Shown: positions 47,148-57,195, numbered from the stretch's first letter. The stretch is DNA of 64,000 nucleotides from Burkholderia contaminans (GCF_029633825.1 NZ_CP090640.1:2604001-2668000); one strand, 5' to 3'. Translations and numbers: made by a program. The notes: a model not told the origin generated them from the letters alone.

Positions 47148-47789
47148 ATGGCCTGGAATCGTGACCAGATGGCCGCGCGCGCGGCGAAGGAACTGCAGGA
47201 CGGCTTCTACGTGAACCTCGGCATCGGCCTGCCGACGCTCGTAGCGAACCACGTGCCGGAAGGCGTCGAGGTGTGGCTGCAGTCGGAGAACGGCCTGCTC
47301 GGCATCGGCCCGTCGCCGACCGAAGACGAAGTCGACGCCGATCTCATCAACGCCGGCAAGCAGACCGTCACGACGCTGCCGGGCTCGTCGATCTTCTCGT
47401 CGGCCGATTCGTTCGCGATGATCCGCGGCGGCCACATCAACCTCGCGATCCTCGGCGCGATGCAGGTCAGCAAGCAGGGCGACCTCGCGAACTGGATGAT
47501 CCCCGGCAAGATGATCAAGGGGATGGGCGGCGCAATGGATCTCGTCGCCGGCGTGAAGCGCGTGGTCGTGTTGATGGAGCATGTCGCGAAGGGCGACCAG
47601 CACAAGATCCTCGAGGAGTGCAACCTGCCGTTGACGGGTGTCGGCGTGGTCGACCTGATCATCACCGATCTCGGCGTGATCGAGGTGACGCCGAACGGCC
47701 TGAAGGTCCTCGAACTCGCCGATGGCGTGAGCGTCGACGAAATCAAGGCGAAGACGGGCGCACCGCTCGACGTGAGCGCGGTGGGCTGA
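47148..47789 (+). CDS. scoB: 3-Oxoacid CoA-transferase subunit B
   Basis: The 213-residue beta subunit carries the catalytic Glu in the [13 protein letters not shown] motif near residue 46, which forms the glutamyl-CoA intermediate. [18 protein letters not shown] precedes it. It is one base from scoA's stop (AAAGGAG lies inside the end of scoA), so the pair is translationally linked. A strong terminator follows. Confidence 0.95.
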   Translation: MAWNRDQMAARAAKELQDGFYVNLGIGLPTLVANHVPEGVEVWLQSENGLLGIGPSPTEDEVDADLINAGKQTVTTLPGSSIFSSADSFAMIRGGHINLAILGAMQVSKQGDLANWMIPGKMIKGMGGAMDLVAGVKRVVVLMEHVAKGDQHKILEECNLPLTGVGVVDLIITDLGVIEVTPNGLKVLELADGVSVDEIKAKTGAPLDVSAVG

Positions 47790-47810
47790 GTCTTTCGGCT
47801 CGAAGCGATT

Positions 47811-47844
47811 CGCCCCGCATGCCGGCAGGCATGCGGGGCGTTTT
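47811..47844 (+). terminator. Intrinsic terminator after scoB
   Basis: CGCCCCGCATGCC (47811-47823) pairs exactly with GGCATGCGGGGCG (47828-47840) over a GGCA loop, followed by TTTTC. Confidence 0.88.
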
Positions 47845-47891
47845 CGTTTCCGGGCTGCAGCAGCAGTTCTCCGGAGGTTGCGGCGGACGCG

Positions 47892-48830
47892 TCAGACGGT
47901 AGCCTGCAACGACGCGACGCTGCGCCCGGTTGCCGGCGTGTCGTCATCAGCGTCGGGCGAATCGAGTTGCAACGCATGAAACAGGAAGCGTTGCAGCGTT
48001 GCGGCCGCGGACGTGCGGTCGCCGGCATCCGCATGGCTGAACAGGCCGAAGTCCGCGGCAGGCGGCGTGGGTAGCCCGGCGGCCTGAGGGTCGAGCACAC
48101 GCATCGTGTCGCCGCGCACGTTCCGGTCGAGCAGCACCGCGACGCCGAGGCCGGCTTCGACCGCCGACTGGATGGCCGACAGGCTCGTGCTCGTGCAGAC
48201 GACGCGCCACGCGAGCCCGGCTTCACGCAGCGCCGTGAACAGCTTCTCCTGCCACGGGCACGCGCCGCCGAATGCGACGATCGGCAACGGTTCGTCGCGC
48301 GGCAGTGCGTCCTGAGCACGCGCGGCGGCCCAGCGAAGTGGATGCCGCCAGGTGGCGAGCGGTTCGGCCCGGATCAGTGCGGGGTCGCCGATGACGAAGT
48401 CGAGCGTGTGGGTTGCGAGCCGCTGCGACAGCGCGGGGCTCGTATCGACGACGATCTCGAGCGCGACGCGCGGAAACGAGGCTGCGAACTGCCGTAACGC
48501 ATGCGGCAGATGGCCCACGGCGATGTCCTCGAGGATGCCGAGCCGGACGGTGCCCGAGATGTCGCCGGCGTTGAGCGCGGCACGCGCGGCGAGCCCGACG
48601 TCGAGCAACCGGTGCGCATAGGGCAGCAGTACGCTGCCGGCAGCCGTCGGCTTTACGCCGCGCGGCGAGCGTTCGAGCAGGCGCTGTCCGACTTCGTCCT
48701 CGAGTCGGCGCAGCGCCATGCTGACGGCCGCCTGCGTGCGATGGAGTGCTGTTGCCGCATCGCTGACGCTGCCTGTTTCGACCACTGTCACGAACGTGCG
48801 CAGCAGCGTGGTGTCGAGATCGCGAGTCAT
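47892..48830 (-). CDS. LysR-family transcriptional regulator
   Basis: The 312-residue protein has a LysR winged helix (residues about 5-65, TGSVSDAATALHRTQAAVSM) and a substrate-binding domain (about 88-290). ATG 48830 follows AGGAAAATTG; the frame is open to 48851. It is divergent from an RhtA-like exporter gene 92 bases away and probably regulates it. Confidence 0.88.
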   Translation of the reverse strand: MTRDLDTTLLRTFVTVVETGSVSDAATALHRTQAAVSMALRRLEDEVGQRLLERSPRGVKPTAAGSVLLPYAHRLLDVGLAARAALNAGDISGTVRLGILEDIAVGHLPHALRQFAASFPRVALEIVVDTSPALSQRLATHTLDFVIGDPALIRAEPLATWRHPLRWAAARAQDALPRDEPLPIVAFGGACPWQEKLFTALREAGLAWRVVCTSTSLSAIQSAVEAGLGVAVLLDRNVRGDTMRVLDPQAAGLPTPPAADFGLFSHADAGDRTSAAATLQRFLFHALQLDSPDADDDTPATGRSVASLQATV

Positions 48831-48922
48831 CAATTTTCCTGATGCGGGCATAAAAATTAGCAGCTTATATCAAGCGCGCGAGCGCGGTTAGCATCGTCGT
48901 GTCATCGATCTGGAGCCCTCGA

Positions 48923-49807
48923 ATGAGCGACGAAATGAGTACTGCACGACCGAAAGGCGCCGAGCGCGCGGCCCCGTCGTTTGCGCATGCGCTCGCGCCG
49001 TTGCTTGCCGTTGCGTCGATGTGCAGCGTGCAACTCGGCGCCGCGCTGTCGCGCCCGGCGACGATCGAGTACGGCACGCTCAGCACGACCTGGTTGCGGC
49101 TTTGCTTCGCCGCACTCGTGCTGGCGATCGTCGTGCGGCCGCCGCTCCATACGTATTCCCGGCAGCGCTGGATCGCGGCGATCGCGCTCGGCGGTGCGAT
49201 GGCCGCGATGACGCTGTGCTTTTTCGCGGCGGTCAGGCGTGTGCCGCTCGGGCTGGCCGTTGCGATCAACTTCCTCGGGCCGCTGGCGGTCGCCACGTTC
49301 GGCGTGCGCAAGCCGGCGATGCTGGCATGGCCGGTGCTCGCGCTGACGGGCGTGCTGCTGTTGGCGCGCCAGGACGGCATGTGGGTGGCGACGCCGGCCG
49401 CGCTGATCTTTCCGGTCGGCTCAGCGCTCGGCTGGGCCGCGTACATCCTGTTGATGAAACGCGTCGGCACGCTGTTCGACGGGTTGCAGGGGCTCGCGAC
49501 ATCGCTGATCGTGGCCGCGCTCGTGACCACGCCGTTCGGGTTCGCGCAAAGCGGCGGCCATCTGCCGGCCCTGCAACTGATCGATGCCGCGTATCTGGCG
49601 GTGCTGGTCCCGCTGTTTCCCTACGTGCTCGAACTGATTGCGCTGCGGCGGATGAGCGCGTCGGCATTCGGTATCCTGATGAGCGCCGAGCCCGCGATCG
49701 CGGCGGCGATCGGCTTCGTCGTGCTGGCCCAGCCGATGGGGGCGCTGCAGATTGCCGGCACGCTGTGCGTGGTGGGCGCGAGCATCGGCGCGGTCGTGCA
49801 GAAGTGA
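48923..49807 (+). CDS. EamA/RhtA-like metabolite exporter
   Basis: The 294-residue inner-membrane protein has ten predicted helices in two EamA repeats. VPLGLAVAINFLGPLAVATF and ALRRMSASAFGILMSAEPAI resemble the threonine/homoserine exporter RhtA. ATG 48923 follows TGGAGCC. The substrate is probably an amino acid or related metabolite; this is inference. A LysR gene is divergent. Confidence 0.85.
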   Translation: MSDEMSTARPKGAERAAPSFAHALAPLLAVASMCSVQLGAALSRPATIEYGTLSTTWLRLCFAALVLAIVVRPPLHTYSRQRWIAAIALGGAMAAMTLCFFAAVRRVPLGLAVAINFLGPLAVATFGVRKPAMLAWPVLALTGVLLLARQDGMWVATPAALIFPVGSALGWAAYILLMKRVGTLFDGLQGLATSLIVAALVTTPFGFAQSGGHLPALQLIDAAYLAVLVPLFPYVLELIALRRMSASAFGILMSAEPAIAAAIGFVVLAQPMGALQIAGTLCVVGASIGAVVQK

Positions 49808-50484
49808 AGATGAAGTCGCCAGGACGTTCTGGCCATGACAAACCAGCGCAAGGAAGTTGTGTTTGCGACGTCGTGCCGGCAGCCGCGCCATCTTTTTCCT
49901 GTCACTTGTTCGATCCGAACGACGAGGTGGCGCGCTTCAGCGCGTGAGAGCGTGTGCGTCGCGTCGGCATCGCCCCGGCGCGGTGGCGTCCTGGTGCTGC
50001 CCGAGCCGGCCGACAACCGGTTTGTCGGGGCCCGCGTCGTACGACACCGTCGTGCCGAAGCGCGATCGGATCTTCGACGCGGCTCTCGCAAGGTTCCGTT
50101 GTTGCGGGGCGTCGGGGAACGAGATCGCGCGGGCGATCGCTGCGACGCTGCGCGGCTGCCGTTACACGCTGGCCGACGCTGCGGTGCCGAGTCGTCGGGG
50201 TCGGACGCGCGGCCTTTGGGCGGCAGCGCCGCTCGCGACGGCGTGGGCGAGGCAGGCGAGCGGTGAGAGGCGCAGTCTGTTGCCGTCCGCCGGTTTCTGT
50301 CTCCCCGGTCGCGCCCGCGGGCTCCCGACTCACCGGTGCCGCGCGCGAATCGGGCGCCTGCGGGCGCGACGAACCGACTCGTGATCCGGAACGGGTTTAC
50401 AATCGATTGCGTCCCCGCCCACCGTTCGGGCCGGGCCGGCGCACGTCATCGCGTCGCACCGCACCGTTCGACAGGATGCCTCCG
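49808..50484. other. 677-base stretch without a convincing gene
   Basis: Several overlapping open frames exist, but none has a ribosome site or a familiar protein pattern along its length. One frame from 50052 reads VPKRDRIFDAALARF, similar to the start of TetR-family regulators, but the likeness fades at once; it may be a decayed remnant or chance. TTTACAAT at about 50395-50402 could be a -10 element for the hydrolase gene. Confidence 0.4.
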
Positions 50485-51381
50485 ATGCCCACTTCTTCCG
50501 TGAATTCCCCGATTCCCCGCGCGCGGCGCGTGCAGTGCGCCAGCGCGGCCGGCCTTCACCACGTCGCCTATACCGAATGGGGGAATCCCGCGAATTCGCG
50601 CGTGCTGGTCTGCGTGCACGGGCTGACCCGCTCAGGGCGCGATTTCGACCGGCTTGCCGCCGCGCTGTCCGACACGTATCGCGTGGTCTGTCCCGATGTC
50701 GCCGGGCGTGGCCGGTCCGACCGGCTGGCCGATCCGCGGCTCTATGCGATTCCGCAGTACGTGGCCGACATGGTGACGCTGATTGCACGGCTCGACGTCG
50801 AATCGGTCGACTGGTTCGGCACGTCGATGGGCGGCCTGATCGGCATGGCGCTTGCCGGGCTGCCCGGTTCGCCGCTGCGCCGGATGATCGTCAACGACGT
50901 CGGCCCGCGCATCGAGCCCGATTCGCTGACGCGCATCGGCGAATACCTCGGCGTGCAGCCGCGCTTTGCGACCGAACAGGAGGGGATCGACTATCTGACG
51001 TCGCTGTCGCTGCCGTTCGGTGCACTGAGCGCCGACGAGTGGCGCGAGATCAACGGGCCGTTGCTGCACGAACTGCCCGAAGGTGGCTGGACGATGCGCT
51101 ACGACCCGCGTATCGCCGAGCCGTTCAAGGCGACGACGCCCGAACTGGCCGCGCTCGGCGAGGCCGCGCTGTGGCGAGCGATCGAGACGACGGACGCATC
51201 GGTGCTCGTCGTACGCGGCGAGACATCCGACTTGCTGTCGCGCGAGACGGCGGCCGAAATGGTCCGCCGCGGCCGGCATGTGACGCAGGTCGAGATTCCG
51301 GGCGCGGGCCACGCGCCGGCGTTCGTCAGCGCCGACCAGATCGCGCTCGCGCGGCGGTTTTTCGTCGAAGGCGACGCATAA
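50485..51381 (+). CDS. Alpha/beta hydrolase
   Basis: The roughly 298-residue hydrolase has the nucleophile elbow FGTSMGGLIG (catalytic Ser), an oxyanion strand VCVHGLTRSGRDF and the C-terminal GAGHAPAF with the catalytic His. The acid residue is probably the Asp of the VVRGETSDLL region. Substrate unknown. Start is ATG 50485, nine bases after AGGA, or ATG 50476; the frame is open much further upstream but that region is not conserved-looking. RidA follows 80 bases on. Confidence 0.85.
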   Translation: MPTSSVNSPIPRARRVQCASAAGLHHVAYTEWGNPANSRVLVCVHGLTRSGRDFDRLAAALSDTYRVVCPDVAGRGRSDRLADPRLYAIPQYVADMVTLIARLDVESVDWFGTSMGGLIGMALAGLPGSPLRRMIVNDVGPRIEPDSLTRIGEYLGVQPRFATEQEGIDYLTSLSLPFGALSADEWREINGPLLHELPEGGWTMRYDPRIAEPFKATTPELAALGEAALWRAIETTDASVLVVRGETSDLLSRETAAEMVRRGRHVTQVEIPGAGHAPAFVSADQIALARRFFVEGDA

Positions 51382-51461
51382 ACGCGTCATAATATGTGGT
51401 TCGGCGGCACGCGGGCCGTGCCGCCGCCCGAATCTCCCTCTACTCACGACCGGAACATTCC

Positions 51462-51815
51462 ATGGCAGTCATTCGTCATCACGTCGGGGCCCGTCTCTCC
51501 GAAACCGCGATCCATAACGGTACCGTGTATCTGGCCGGCCAGATCGCCGAAGACACCACGCAGGACATCCGCGGCCAGACGCGCGAAGTGCTCGGCCACA
51601 TCGATCGCCTGCTGGCCGAAGCGAACAGCGACAAGGCGCATCTGCTGTCGGTGCAGATCTACATCTCGGATCTCGCGAACTTCGAAGGCATGAATGCGGA
51701 GTGGGACGCATGGGTCGCGCAGGGCAACACGCCGCCGCGTGCCACCGTCGAGGCGAAGCTCGCGGATCCGGCGCTGCTCGTCGAGATCGTGGTCGTCGCT
51801 GCGCAGCGGAGCTGA
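51462..51815 (+). CDS. RidA-family protein
   Basis: The 117-residue protein belongs to the RidA/YjgF family, whose founding members hydrolyse reactive enamines and imines formed by PLP enzymes. NGTVYLAGQIAEDTTQDI is the N-terminal signature. The C-terminal catalytic Arg (PPRATVEAKL) and the following Glu strand are present. ATG 51462 gives the usual length. It may be co-transcribed with the upstream hydrolase. Confidence 0.9.
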   Translation: MAVIRHHVGARLSETAIHNGTVYLAGQIAEDTTQDIRGQTREVLGHIDRLLAEANSDKAHLLSVQIYISDLANFEGMNAEWDAWVAQGNTPPRATVEAKLADPALLVEIVVVAAQRS

Positions 51816-51854
51816 ACGTAACCCGACGATGATCGCATTCCGGCAGGCCGTGCA

Positions 51855-54089
51855 ATGACCGAACCCGTTTCCGCTTCTCCCGTCGCGGGGCCGTCGTTCG
51901 ACGACGTGCTCGCGTTCGTGCGCGAGCGGGCTGGCGACGTGCGCCTGTCGTCGGGCGAACTGCTCGCCGATCACTCGGCGGGCACGGCGTCGATCATGCG
52001 CACGCTGAACGTCGATCCGTCCGCGATGCAGGCGGCCGCGCTGTTCGTGCTGACGCCGCACCTGAGCGACCCCGAGCGCGAGCTCACCGAGCGTTTCGGC
52101 GACGAAGTGGCGCGGCTCGTGTCCGACGTGCGCAAGCTGTTGCGGCTCGGCACCGTCAGCCTGCGTGCCGCGCAGAACGCGGGGGCCGATGCCGGGCGCG
52201 ATGCGGCCGAAGAGCGGCGCACGCAGATCGAGGCGCTGCGCAAGATGCTGCTTGCGTTCGCGCAAGACATCCGCGTGGTGCTGATCCGGCTCGCGTCGCG
52301 CTTGCAGTCGCTGCGCTACTACGCGGCCGCGAAGATCGACCCGCCGCCCGACGTCGCGCGCGAGACGCTCGAGATCTATGCGCCGCTCGCGAACCGGTTG
52401 GGTATTTGGCAACTGAAGTGGGAACTCGAGGATCTCGCGTTCCGCTTCGAAGACCCCGTCACCTACAAGCGGATCGCGAAGCTGCTCGACGAGAAACGCA
52501 TCGAGCGCGAAGCGTACGTCACGCAGGCGATCGACCGGTTGCAGCAGGAGCTGGCGGACGCGCACATCCAGGCCGACGTGAGCGGCCGGCCGAAGCATAT
52601 CTACAGCATCTGGCGCAAGATGCGCGGCAAGGAACTCGACTTCTCCGAGCTGTACGACGTGCGCGCGTTTCGCGTGATCGTGCCGGACATCAAGGATTGC
52701 TACGCGGTGCTCGGCATCGTGCATCACCTGTGGCAGCCGGTGCCGAAGGAATTCGACGACTACATCTCGCGGCCGAAGCCGAACGGCTACAAGTCGCTGC
52801 ACACGGTCGTGATCGGCGACGACGGCCGCGCGTTCGAAGTGCAGATCCGCACGCAGGAGATGCACCGTTTCGCCGAGTACGGCGTCGCCGCCCACTGGCG
52901 CTACAAGGAAGCCGGCGCGCGCGGCTACGGCGGCCAGTTCTCGGCAAGCGACAAGTACGACGAGAAGATTGCATGGCTGCGCCAGTTGCTCGCGTGGAAG
53001 GACGACGTCGAGGACGGCGCGGAAAAGTCGGGCGACAAGGCGTGGGCGCAATTGCGCGAGACGTCGCTCGACGACGATCACATCTACGTGCTGACGCCGC
53101 AGGCGCGCGTGATCGCGTTGCCGCAGGGCGCGACGCCGGTCGATTTCGCGTACCACCTGCACAGCGAGCTTGGGCATCGCTGCCGTGGCGCACGCGTCGA
53201 CGGCGCGATGGTGCCGCTCAATACGCCGCTCGCAAACGGCCAGACGGTCGAGATCGTCGCGGTGAAGGAGGGCGGGCCGTCGCGCGACTGGTTGAACCTG
53301 CAGCTCGGCTATATGAAGAGCCCGCGCGCCCGTCAGAAGGTGCGGGCGTGGTTCAACTCGATCGAGCAGGAAGAAAACGTCGCGCATGGCCGCGCGCTCG
53401 TCGAAAAGACGCTGCAACGCGAAGGCAAGACGTCGGTCAGCCTGGACAATCTCGCTGCGAAGCTCGGCTTCAAGTCGCCGGAGGAGCTGTTCTCGGTCGT
53501 CGGCAAGGAAGAGTTCAGCCTGCGCAATGTCGAGCACGCGCTGTCCGATGCGCCGCCGCCCGAACCGGTGCCCGAGGCGCCTGCCGATTTCGAGAAGCGC
53601 AGCAGTGGCGCGAGCGTGGCGCATGGCGCGTCGACCGGTGTGCTGGTCGTGGGTGTCGACGCGCTGCTGACCCAGCTCGCACGCTGCTGCCGTCCGGCGC
53701 CGCCCGATCCGATCAGTGGATTCGTCACGCGCGGCAAGGGGATGTCGATCCACCGCACCGATTGCCCGACGTTCCGCCGGATGGTCGAGCGTGCGCCGGA
53801 GCGCGTGCTGCAGACGACCTGGTCGGCCGACGTGCTCGGTGGGCGCGGTGCGTCCGTCTATCCGGTCGACCTGATGATCGAAGCGAGCGACCGGCAAGGA
53901 TTGCTGCGTGACATCTCCGAAGTGTTCGCGCGCGAGAAGATGAACGTGGTCGGCGTGAAGACGCAGAGCCGCCGCAATGCGGCATTCATGCAGTTCACGG
54001 TCGAGGTGTCGAACTCGGCGCAGGTGCAGCGCGCGTGCACGTTGCTTGGTGAGGTGCAGGGCGTCGTGCGGGCGGGGCGGAAGGCGTGA
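51855..54089 (+). CDS. relA: (p)ppGpp synthetase I
   Basis: The 744-residue stringent-response enzyme makes (p)ppGpp on ribosomes with uncharged tRNA. The N-terminal hydrolase-like domain is degenerate: where SpoT/Rel have the metal-binding HD this reads AALFVLTPHLSD. The synthetase domain (about 230-370) has the EFDDYISRPKPNGYKSLHT motif (Glu299), the EXDD form typical of monofunctional RelA, then QIRTQEMHRFAEYGVAAHW. TGS (about 400-460, VDFAYHLHSELG) and a C-terminal ACT domain follow. The length equals that of E. coli RelA. Confidence 0.94.
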   Translation: MTEPVSASPVAGPSFDDVLAFVRERAGDVRLSSGELLADHSAGTASIMRTLNVDPSAMQAAALFVLTPHLSDPERELTERFGDEVARLVSDVRKLLRLGTVSLRAAQNAGADAGRDAAEERRTQIEALRKMLLAFAQDIRVVLIRLASRLQSLRYYAAAKIDPPPDVARETLEIYAPLANRLGIWQLKWELEDLAFRFEDPVTYKRIAKLLDEKRIEREAYVTQAIDRLQQELADAHIQADVSGRPKHIYSIWRKMRGKELDFSELYDVRAFRVIVPDIKDCYAVLGIVHHLWQPVPKEFDDYISRPKPNGYKSLHTVVIGDDGRAFEVQIRTQEMHRFAEYGVAAHWRYKEAGARGYGGQFSASDKYDEKIAWLRQLLAWKDDVEDGAEKSGDKAWAQLRETSLDDDHIYVLTPQARVIALPQGATPVDFAYHLHSELGHRCRGARVDGAMVPLNTPLANGQTVEIVAVKEGGPSRDWLNLQLGYMKSPRARQKVRAWFNSIEQEENVAHGRALVEKTLQREGKTSVSLDNLAAKLGFKSPEELFSVVGKEEFSLRNVEHALSDAPPPEPVPEAPADFEKRSSGASVAHGASTGVLVVGVDALLTQLARCCRPAPPDPISGFVTRGKGMSIHRTDCPTFRRMVERAPERVLQTTWSADVLGGRGASVYPVDLMIEASDRQGLLRDISEVFAREKMNVVGVKTQSRRNAAFMQFTVEVSNSAQVQRACTLLGEVQGVVRAGRKA

Positions 54090-54135
54090 TGTGGGGTTCG
54101 AACACCGTTATTTTGCTGCGACCGCATAAAAATCC

Positions 54136-54164
54136 TTGCCAAGCGGGTAACGTCTCCATATAAT
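54136..54164 (+). promoter_or_regulatory. Sigma-70 promoter of tRNA-Val
   Basis: TTGCCA at 54136-54141 and TATAAT at 54159-54164 are separated by the optimal 17 bases and lie 13 bases before the tRNA. This is the best sigma-70 promoter I can see in the window. Confidence 0.85.
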
Positions 54165-54176
54165 CTTAGCTTCACT

Positions 54177-54253
54177 AGGCTCGTAGCTCAGCTGGTTAGA
54201 GCACCACCTTGACATGGTGGGGGTCGTTGGTTCGAGTCCAATCGAGCCTACCA
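54177..54253 (+). tRNA. tRNA-Val (anticodon GAC)
   Basis: The 77-base gene folds into a full cloverleaf. The acceptor stem AGGCTCG (54177-54183) pairs with CGAGCCT before the A-CCA end, which is encoded. The anticodon loop TTGACAT sits on a CCACC/GGTGG stem and gives GAC (valine). The T-loop GGTTCGAGTCC is standard. It stands alone between relA and thrS behind a strong promoter. Confidence 0.96.
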
Positions 54254-54412
54254 ACGAATTGAGAATGCCCGGCCTCCGGGTGTTCGATGCAGCAAATAAC
54301 TCAACGCGAACAAGGCGAATACGGTTATGACACCGCGAACGTTGACCGAAACTTTTTCGGAGCGACGCTAGTCGAGGAACCCTTTCGCCCTTTCAGTTTG
54401 AGTGAAGTATCG

Positions 54413-54448
54413 AATGCGGCCCCTCGAAAGCGGGGCCGCATTTTTTTT
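54413..54448 (+). terminator. Intrinsic terminator between tRNA-Val and thrS
   Basis: AATGCGGCCCC (54413-54423) pairs perfectly with GGGGCCGCATT (54432-54442), with an eight-base loop and a run of eight T residues (54441-54448). It lies 160 bases after the tRNA and 77 before thrS, so it ends tRNA transcription or acts as an attenuator in the thrS leader. Confidence 0.87.
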
Positions 54449-54524
54449 GTCGCGAAATTTTCCCGCGTGATTTTTACGTCGCGCACCTGGTCTGCCGCCC
54501 ACTGTCGGCATCACGGAGATTGCT

Positions 54525-56432
54525 ATGGTTTCGATACGCTTGCCTGACGGCTCAGTTCGACAATACGAGCATCCGGTGACAGTTGCCGAGGTTGCTGCCT
54601 CGATCGGTCCCGGCCTTGCGAAGGCTGCGCTTGGTGGCAAGCTCGATGGCGAGCTCGTCGATACGTCGACCGTGATCGACCGCGATGCGTCGCTCGCGAT
54701 CGTGACCGACAAGGATGCCGATGGCCTCGACATCATCCGTCACTCGACGGCGCACTTGCTCGCGTACGCGGTGAAGGAACTGTACCCGGACGCGCAGGTG
54801 ACGATCGGCCCGGTGATCGACAACGGTTTCTATTACGACTTCTCGTACAACCGGCCGTTTACGCCCGAAGATCTGGAGAAGATCGAAAAGCGCATGCAGG
54901 AGCTCGTGAAGAAGGATGAGCCCGTGACGCGCCGTGTCGTGTCGCGTGACGAAGCGGCGGGCTACTTCCGCAGCATCGGCGAGAAGTACAAGGCCGAGAT
55001 CATCGAATCGATTCCGCAAAGCGACGAAATCAAGCTGTATTCGCACGGCGGCTTTACCGATCTGTGCCGCGGCCCGCACGTGCCGTCCACCGGCAAGCTG
55101 AAGGTTTTCAAGCTGATGAAGGTCGCGGGCGCATACTGGCGCGGCGATTCGAAGAACGAGCAGCTGCAGCGCATCTACGGCACGGCCTGGACGAAGAAGG
55201 AAGACCAGGACCAGTACCTGCACATGCTCGAGGAAGCGGAAAAGCGCGACCACCGCAAGCTCGGCAAGCAGCTCGACCTGTTCCACATGCAGGAAGAGTC
55301 GCCGGGCATGGTGTTCTGGCATCCGAAGGGCTGGGCGCTGTGGCAGCAGGTCGAGCAGTACATGCGCCGCCGCGTGAACGAAGCCGGCTACCTCGAGATC
55401 AAGACGCCGATGATCATGGACCGCTCGCTGTGGGAAGCGTCGGGTCACTGGCAGAACTACCGCGAGAACATGTTCACGACGGAGTCGGAGAAGCGCGACT
55501 ACGCGATCAAGCCGATGAACTGCCCGGGCCACGTCCAGGTGTTCAAGCACGGCCTGCGCTCGTATCGCGACCTGCCGCTGCGTTACGCGGAATTCGGTTC
55601 GTGCCACCGCAACGAGGCGTCGGGCGCGCTGCACGGCCTGATGCGTGTGCGCGGCTTCGTGCAGGACGATGCGCACATCTTCTGTACGGAAGACCAGTTC
55701 ATCTCGGAATCGATCGCGTTCAACACGCTGGCGATGAGCGTGTACAAGGACTTCGGTTTCGATCACATCGACATCAAGCTGTCGCTGCGCCCCGACCAGC
55801 GTGCGGGTACGGACGAGACGTGGGATCGCGCCGAGCAGGGCCTGCGCGACGCGCTGACGGCCTGCGGCCTCACGTGGGAAGAGCTGCCGGGTGAAGGTGC
55901 GTTCTACGGTCCGAAGATCGAGTACCACATCAAGGATGCGCTCGGCCGTTCGTGGCAGTGCGGCACGCTGCAGCTGGATATGGTCCTGCCGGAGCGCCTC
56001 GGCGCCGAGTACGTCGCGGATGACAGCAGCCGTCGCCGTCCGGTGATGCTGCACCGGGCGATCGTCGGTTCGATGGAGCGTTTCCTCGGCATTTTGATCG
56101 AGCACCATGCTGGTGCGATGCCGGCCTGGCTCGCGCCGTTCCAGGCAGTTGTGCTCAATATCGCCGAAAGTCAGGCCGAATATGCGCAATCGCTGGCCCA
56201 ATCGTTGCAAAAACAAGGGGTTAGGGTGGTGGCAGATTTGCGCAATGAGAAGATTAGCTATAAAATACGCGAGCACACGCTGGAAAAGGTGCCTTATCTC
56301 CTCGTCGTGGGGGACAAGGAGCGTGATGCGCAAACGGTAGCCGTGCGTGCCCGTGGCGGCGTCGATCTTGGCGTGATGCCGGTCGAAGCCTTCGTTGAGC
56401 GTCTGCAGGAAGACCTGCGCTCGTTCAAGTAA
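54525..56432 (+). CDS. thrS: Threonine--tRNA ligase
   Basis: The 635-residue class II synthetase has an N-terminal TGS domain (residues 1-60), the editing domain (about 65-225, with [19 protein letters not shown]), the catalytic core with the zinc ligand Cys in [12 protein letters not shown] and [17 protein letters not shown], and the C-terminal anticodon-binding domain. CACGGAGATT precedes the ATG. It is the first gene of the thrS-infC-rpmI-rplT run. Confidence 0.96.
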   Translation: MVSIRLPDGSVRQYEHPVTVAEVAASIGPGLAKAALGGKLDGELVDTSTVIDRDASLAIVTDKDADGLDIIRHSTAHLLAYAVKELYPDAQVTIGPVIDNGFYYDFSYNRPFTPEDLEKIEKRMQELVKKDEPVTRRVVSRDEAAGYFRSIGEKYKAEIIESIPQSDEIKLYSHGGFTDLCRGPHVPSTGKLKVFKLMKVAGAYWRGDSKNEQLQRIYGTAWTKKEDQDQYLHMLEEAEKRDHRKLGKQLDLFHMQEESPGMVFWHPKGWALWQQVEQYMRRRVNEAGYLEIKTPMIMDRSLWEASGHWQNYRENMFTTESEKRDYAIKPMNCPGHVQVFKHGLRSYRDLPLRYAEFGSCHRNEASGALHGLMRVRGFVQDDAHIFCTEDQFISESIAFNTLAMSVYKDFGFDHIDIKLSLRPDQRAGTDETWDRAEQGLRDALTACGLTWEELPGEGAFYGPKIEYHIKDALGRSWQCGTLQLDMVLPERLGAEYVADDSSRRRPVMLHRAIVGSMERFLGILIEHHAGAMPAWLAPFQAVVLNIAESQAEYAQSLAQSLQKQGVRVVADLRNEKISYKIREHTLEKVPYLLVVGDKERDAQTVAVRARGGVDLGVMPVEAFVERLQEDLRSFK

Positions 56433-56467
56433 CCGCCCTGGCAGCGCGGCTCGTTTTTTTAATTTTT

Positions 56468-56473
56468 AGAGGA
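56468..56473 (+). promoter_or_regulatory. Ribosome binding site that fixes the ATC start of infC
   Basis: AGAGGA lies eight bases before ATC 56482. An in-frame TAG at 56467-56469 rules out any earlier start, and the next ATG or GTG in frame (GTG 56536) would remove conserved residues and has no ribosome site. Confidence 0.8.
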
Positions 56474-56481
56474 AACGTAAC

Positions 56482-57006
56482 ATCGCTACTGATAAGTCGT
56501 CGCACCGCATCAACGGTGAAATCACTGCGCCGGAAGTGCGTCTGGTCGGGATCGAGAACGAACCGCTCGGTATCGTAAAACTCGCTGATGCTTTCCGTAA
56601 ATCGGAAGAACTGGATGTTGACCTGGTGGAAATCGCGCCGCAAGCGGTTCCCCCGGTTTGCCGTCTGATGGATTACGGCAAGTTCAAGTACCAGGAATCG
56701 AAGAAGCAGCACGAAGCGAAGCTGAAGCAGAAGGTCATCCAGGTCAAGGAAGTCAAGTTCCGGCCGGGTACCGATGACGGGGATTACAACGTCAAGCTCC
56801 GCAATCTCGTGCGCTTCCTCGAAGAAGGCGACAAGACGAAGATCACGTTGCGTTTCCGCGGCCGTGAAATGGCTCACCAGGAAATCGGTATGCGGATGCT
56901 TGAGCGTCTGCGCACGGATCTCGAGGAAGTCGGCCAGGTCGAGCAGATGCCGAAGATGGAAGGGCGCCAGATGATCATGGTGCTCTCGCCGAAGAAAAAG
57001 AAGTAA
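56482..57006 (+). CDS. infC: Translation initiation factor IF-3
   Basis: The 174-residue factor binds the 30S subunit and checks start-codon pairing. The N-domain (residues about 10-80, with [16 protein letters not shown] and [15 protein letters not shown]) and C-domain (about 85-172, [25 protein letters not shown]) are complete. The start is ATC: with [14 protein letters not shown] as the N-terminus it matches normal IF-3, while the first ATG/GTG start would lose 18 residues. Non-canonical starts on infC are known as the basis of IF-3 autoregulation. Confidence 0.92.
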   Translation: MATDKSSHRINGEITAPEVRLVGIENEPLGIVKLADAFRKSEELDVDLVEIAPQAVPPVCRLMDYGKFKYQESKKQHEAKLKQKVIQVKEVKFRPGTDDGDYNVKLRNLVRFLEEGDKTKITLRFRGREMAHQEIGMRMLERLRTDLEEVGQVEQMPKMEGRQMIMVLSPKKKK

Positions 57007-57195
57007 CGAGCCCGCGCGCGTCGCGCGCAGGTTCGCAGTGGTTCGGCGCGTTGCCCGGTCAGGGCGGCGTGCCAACAATGACGGCGGCTGCGCAAGCGGT
57101 CCGCCGTACACAAGTGGACTGGGTTTCGAAGGGCGGGTCAAGGGCGCAAGCCAACCGCACACCCATCGCCATCTAATAAACTGGAGTTGTTCGTC

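Noticed and set aside
49835..50384. Overlapping open frames of 140-175 codons
   Set aside because: None has a ribosome site, a coherent hydrophobicity pattern or recognisable domains; several overlap in both strands.
54287..54547. 86-codon frame between tRNA-Val and thrS
   Set aside because: It runs through the terminator hairpin and past the thrS start, and has no ribosome site.
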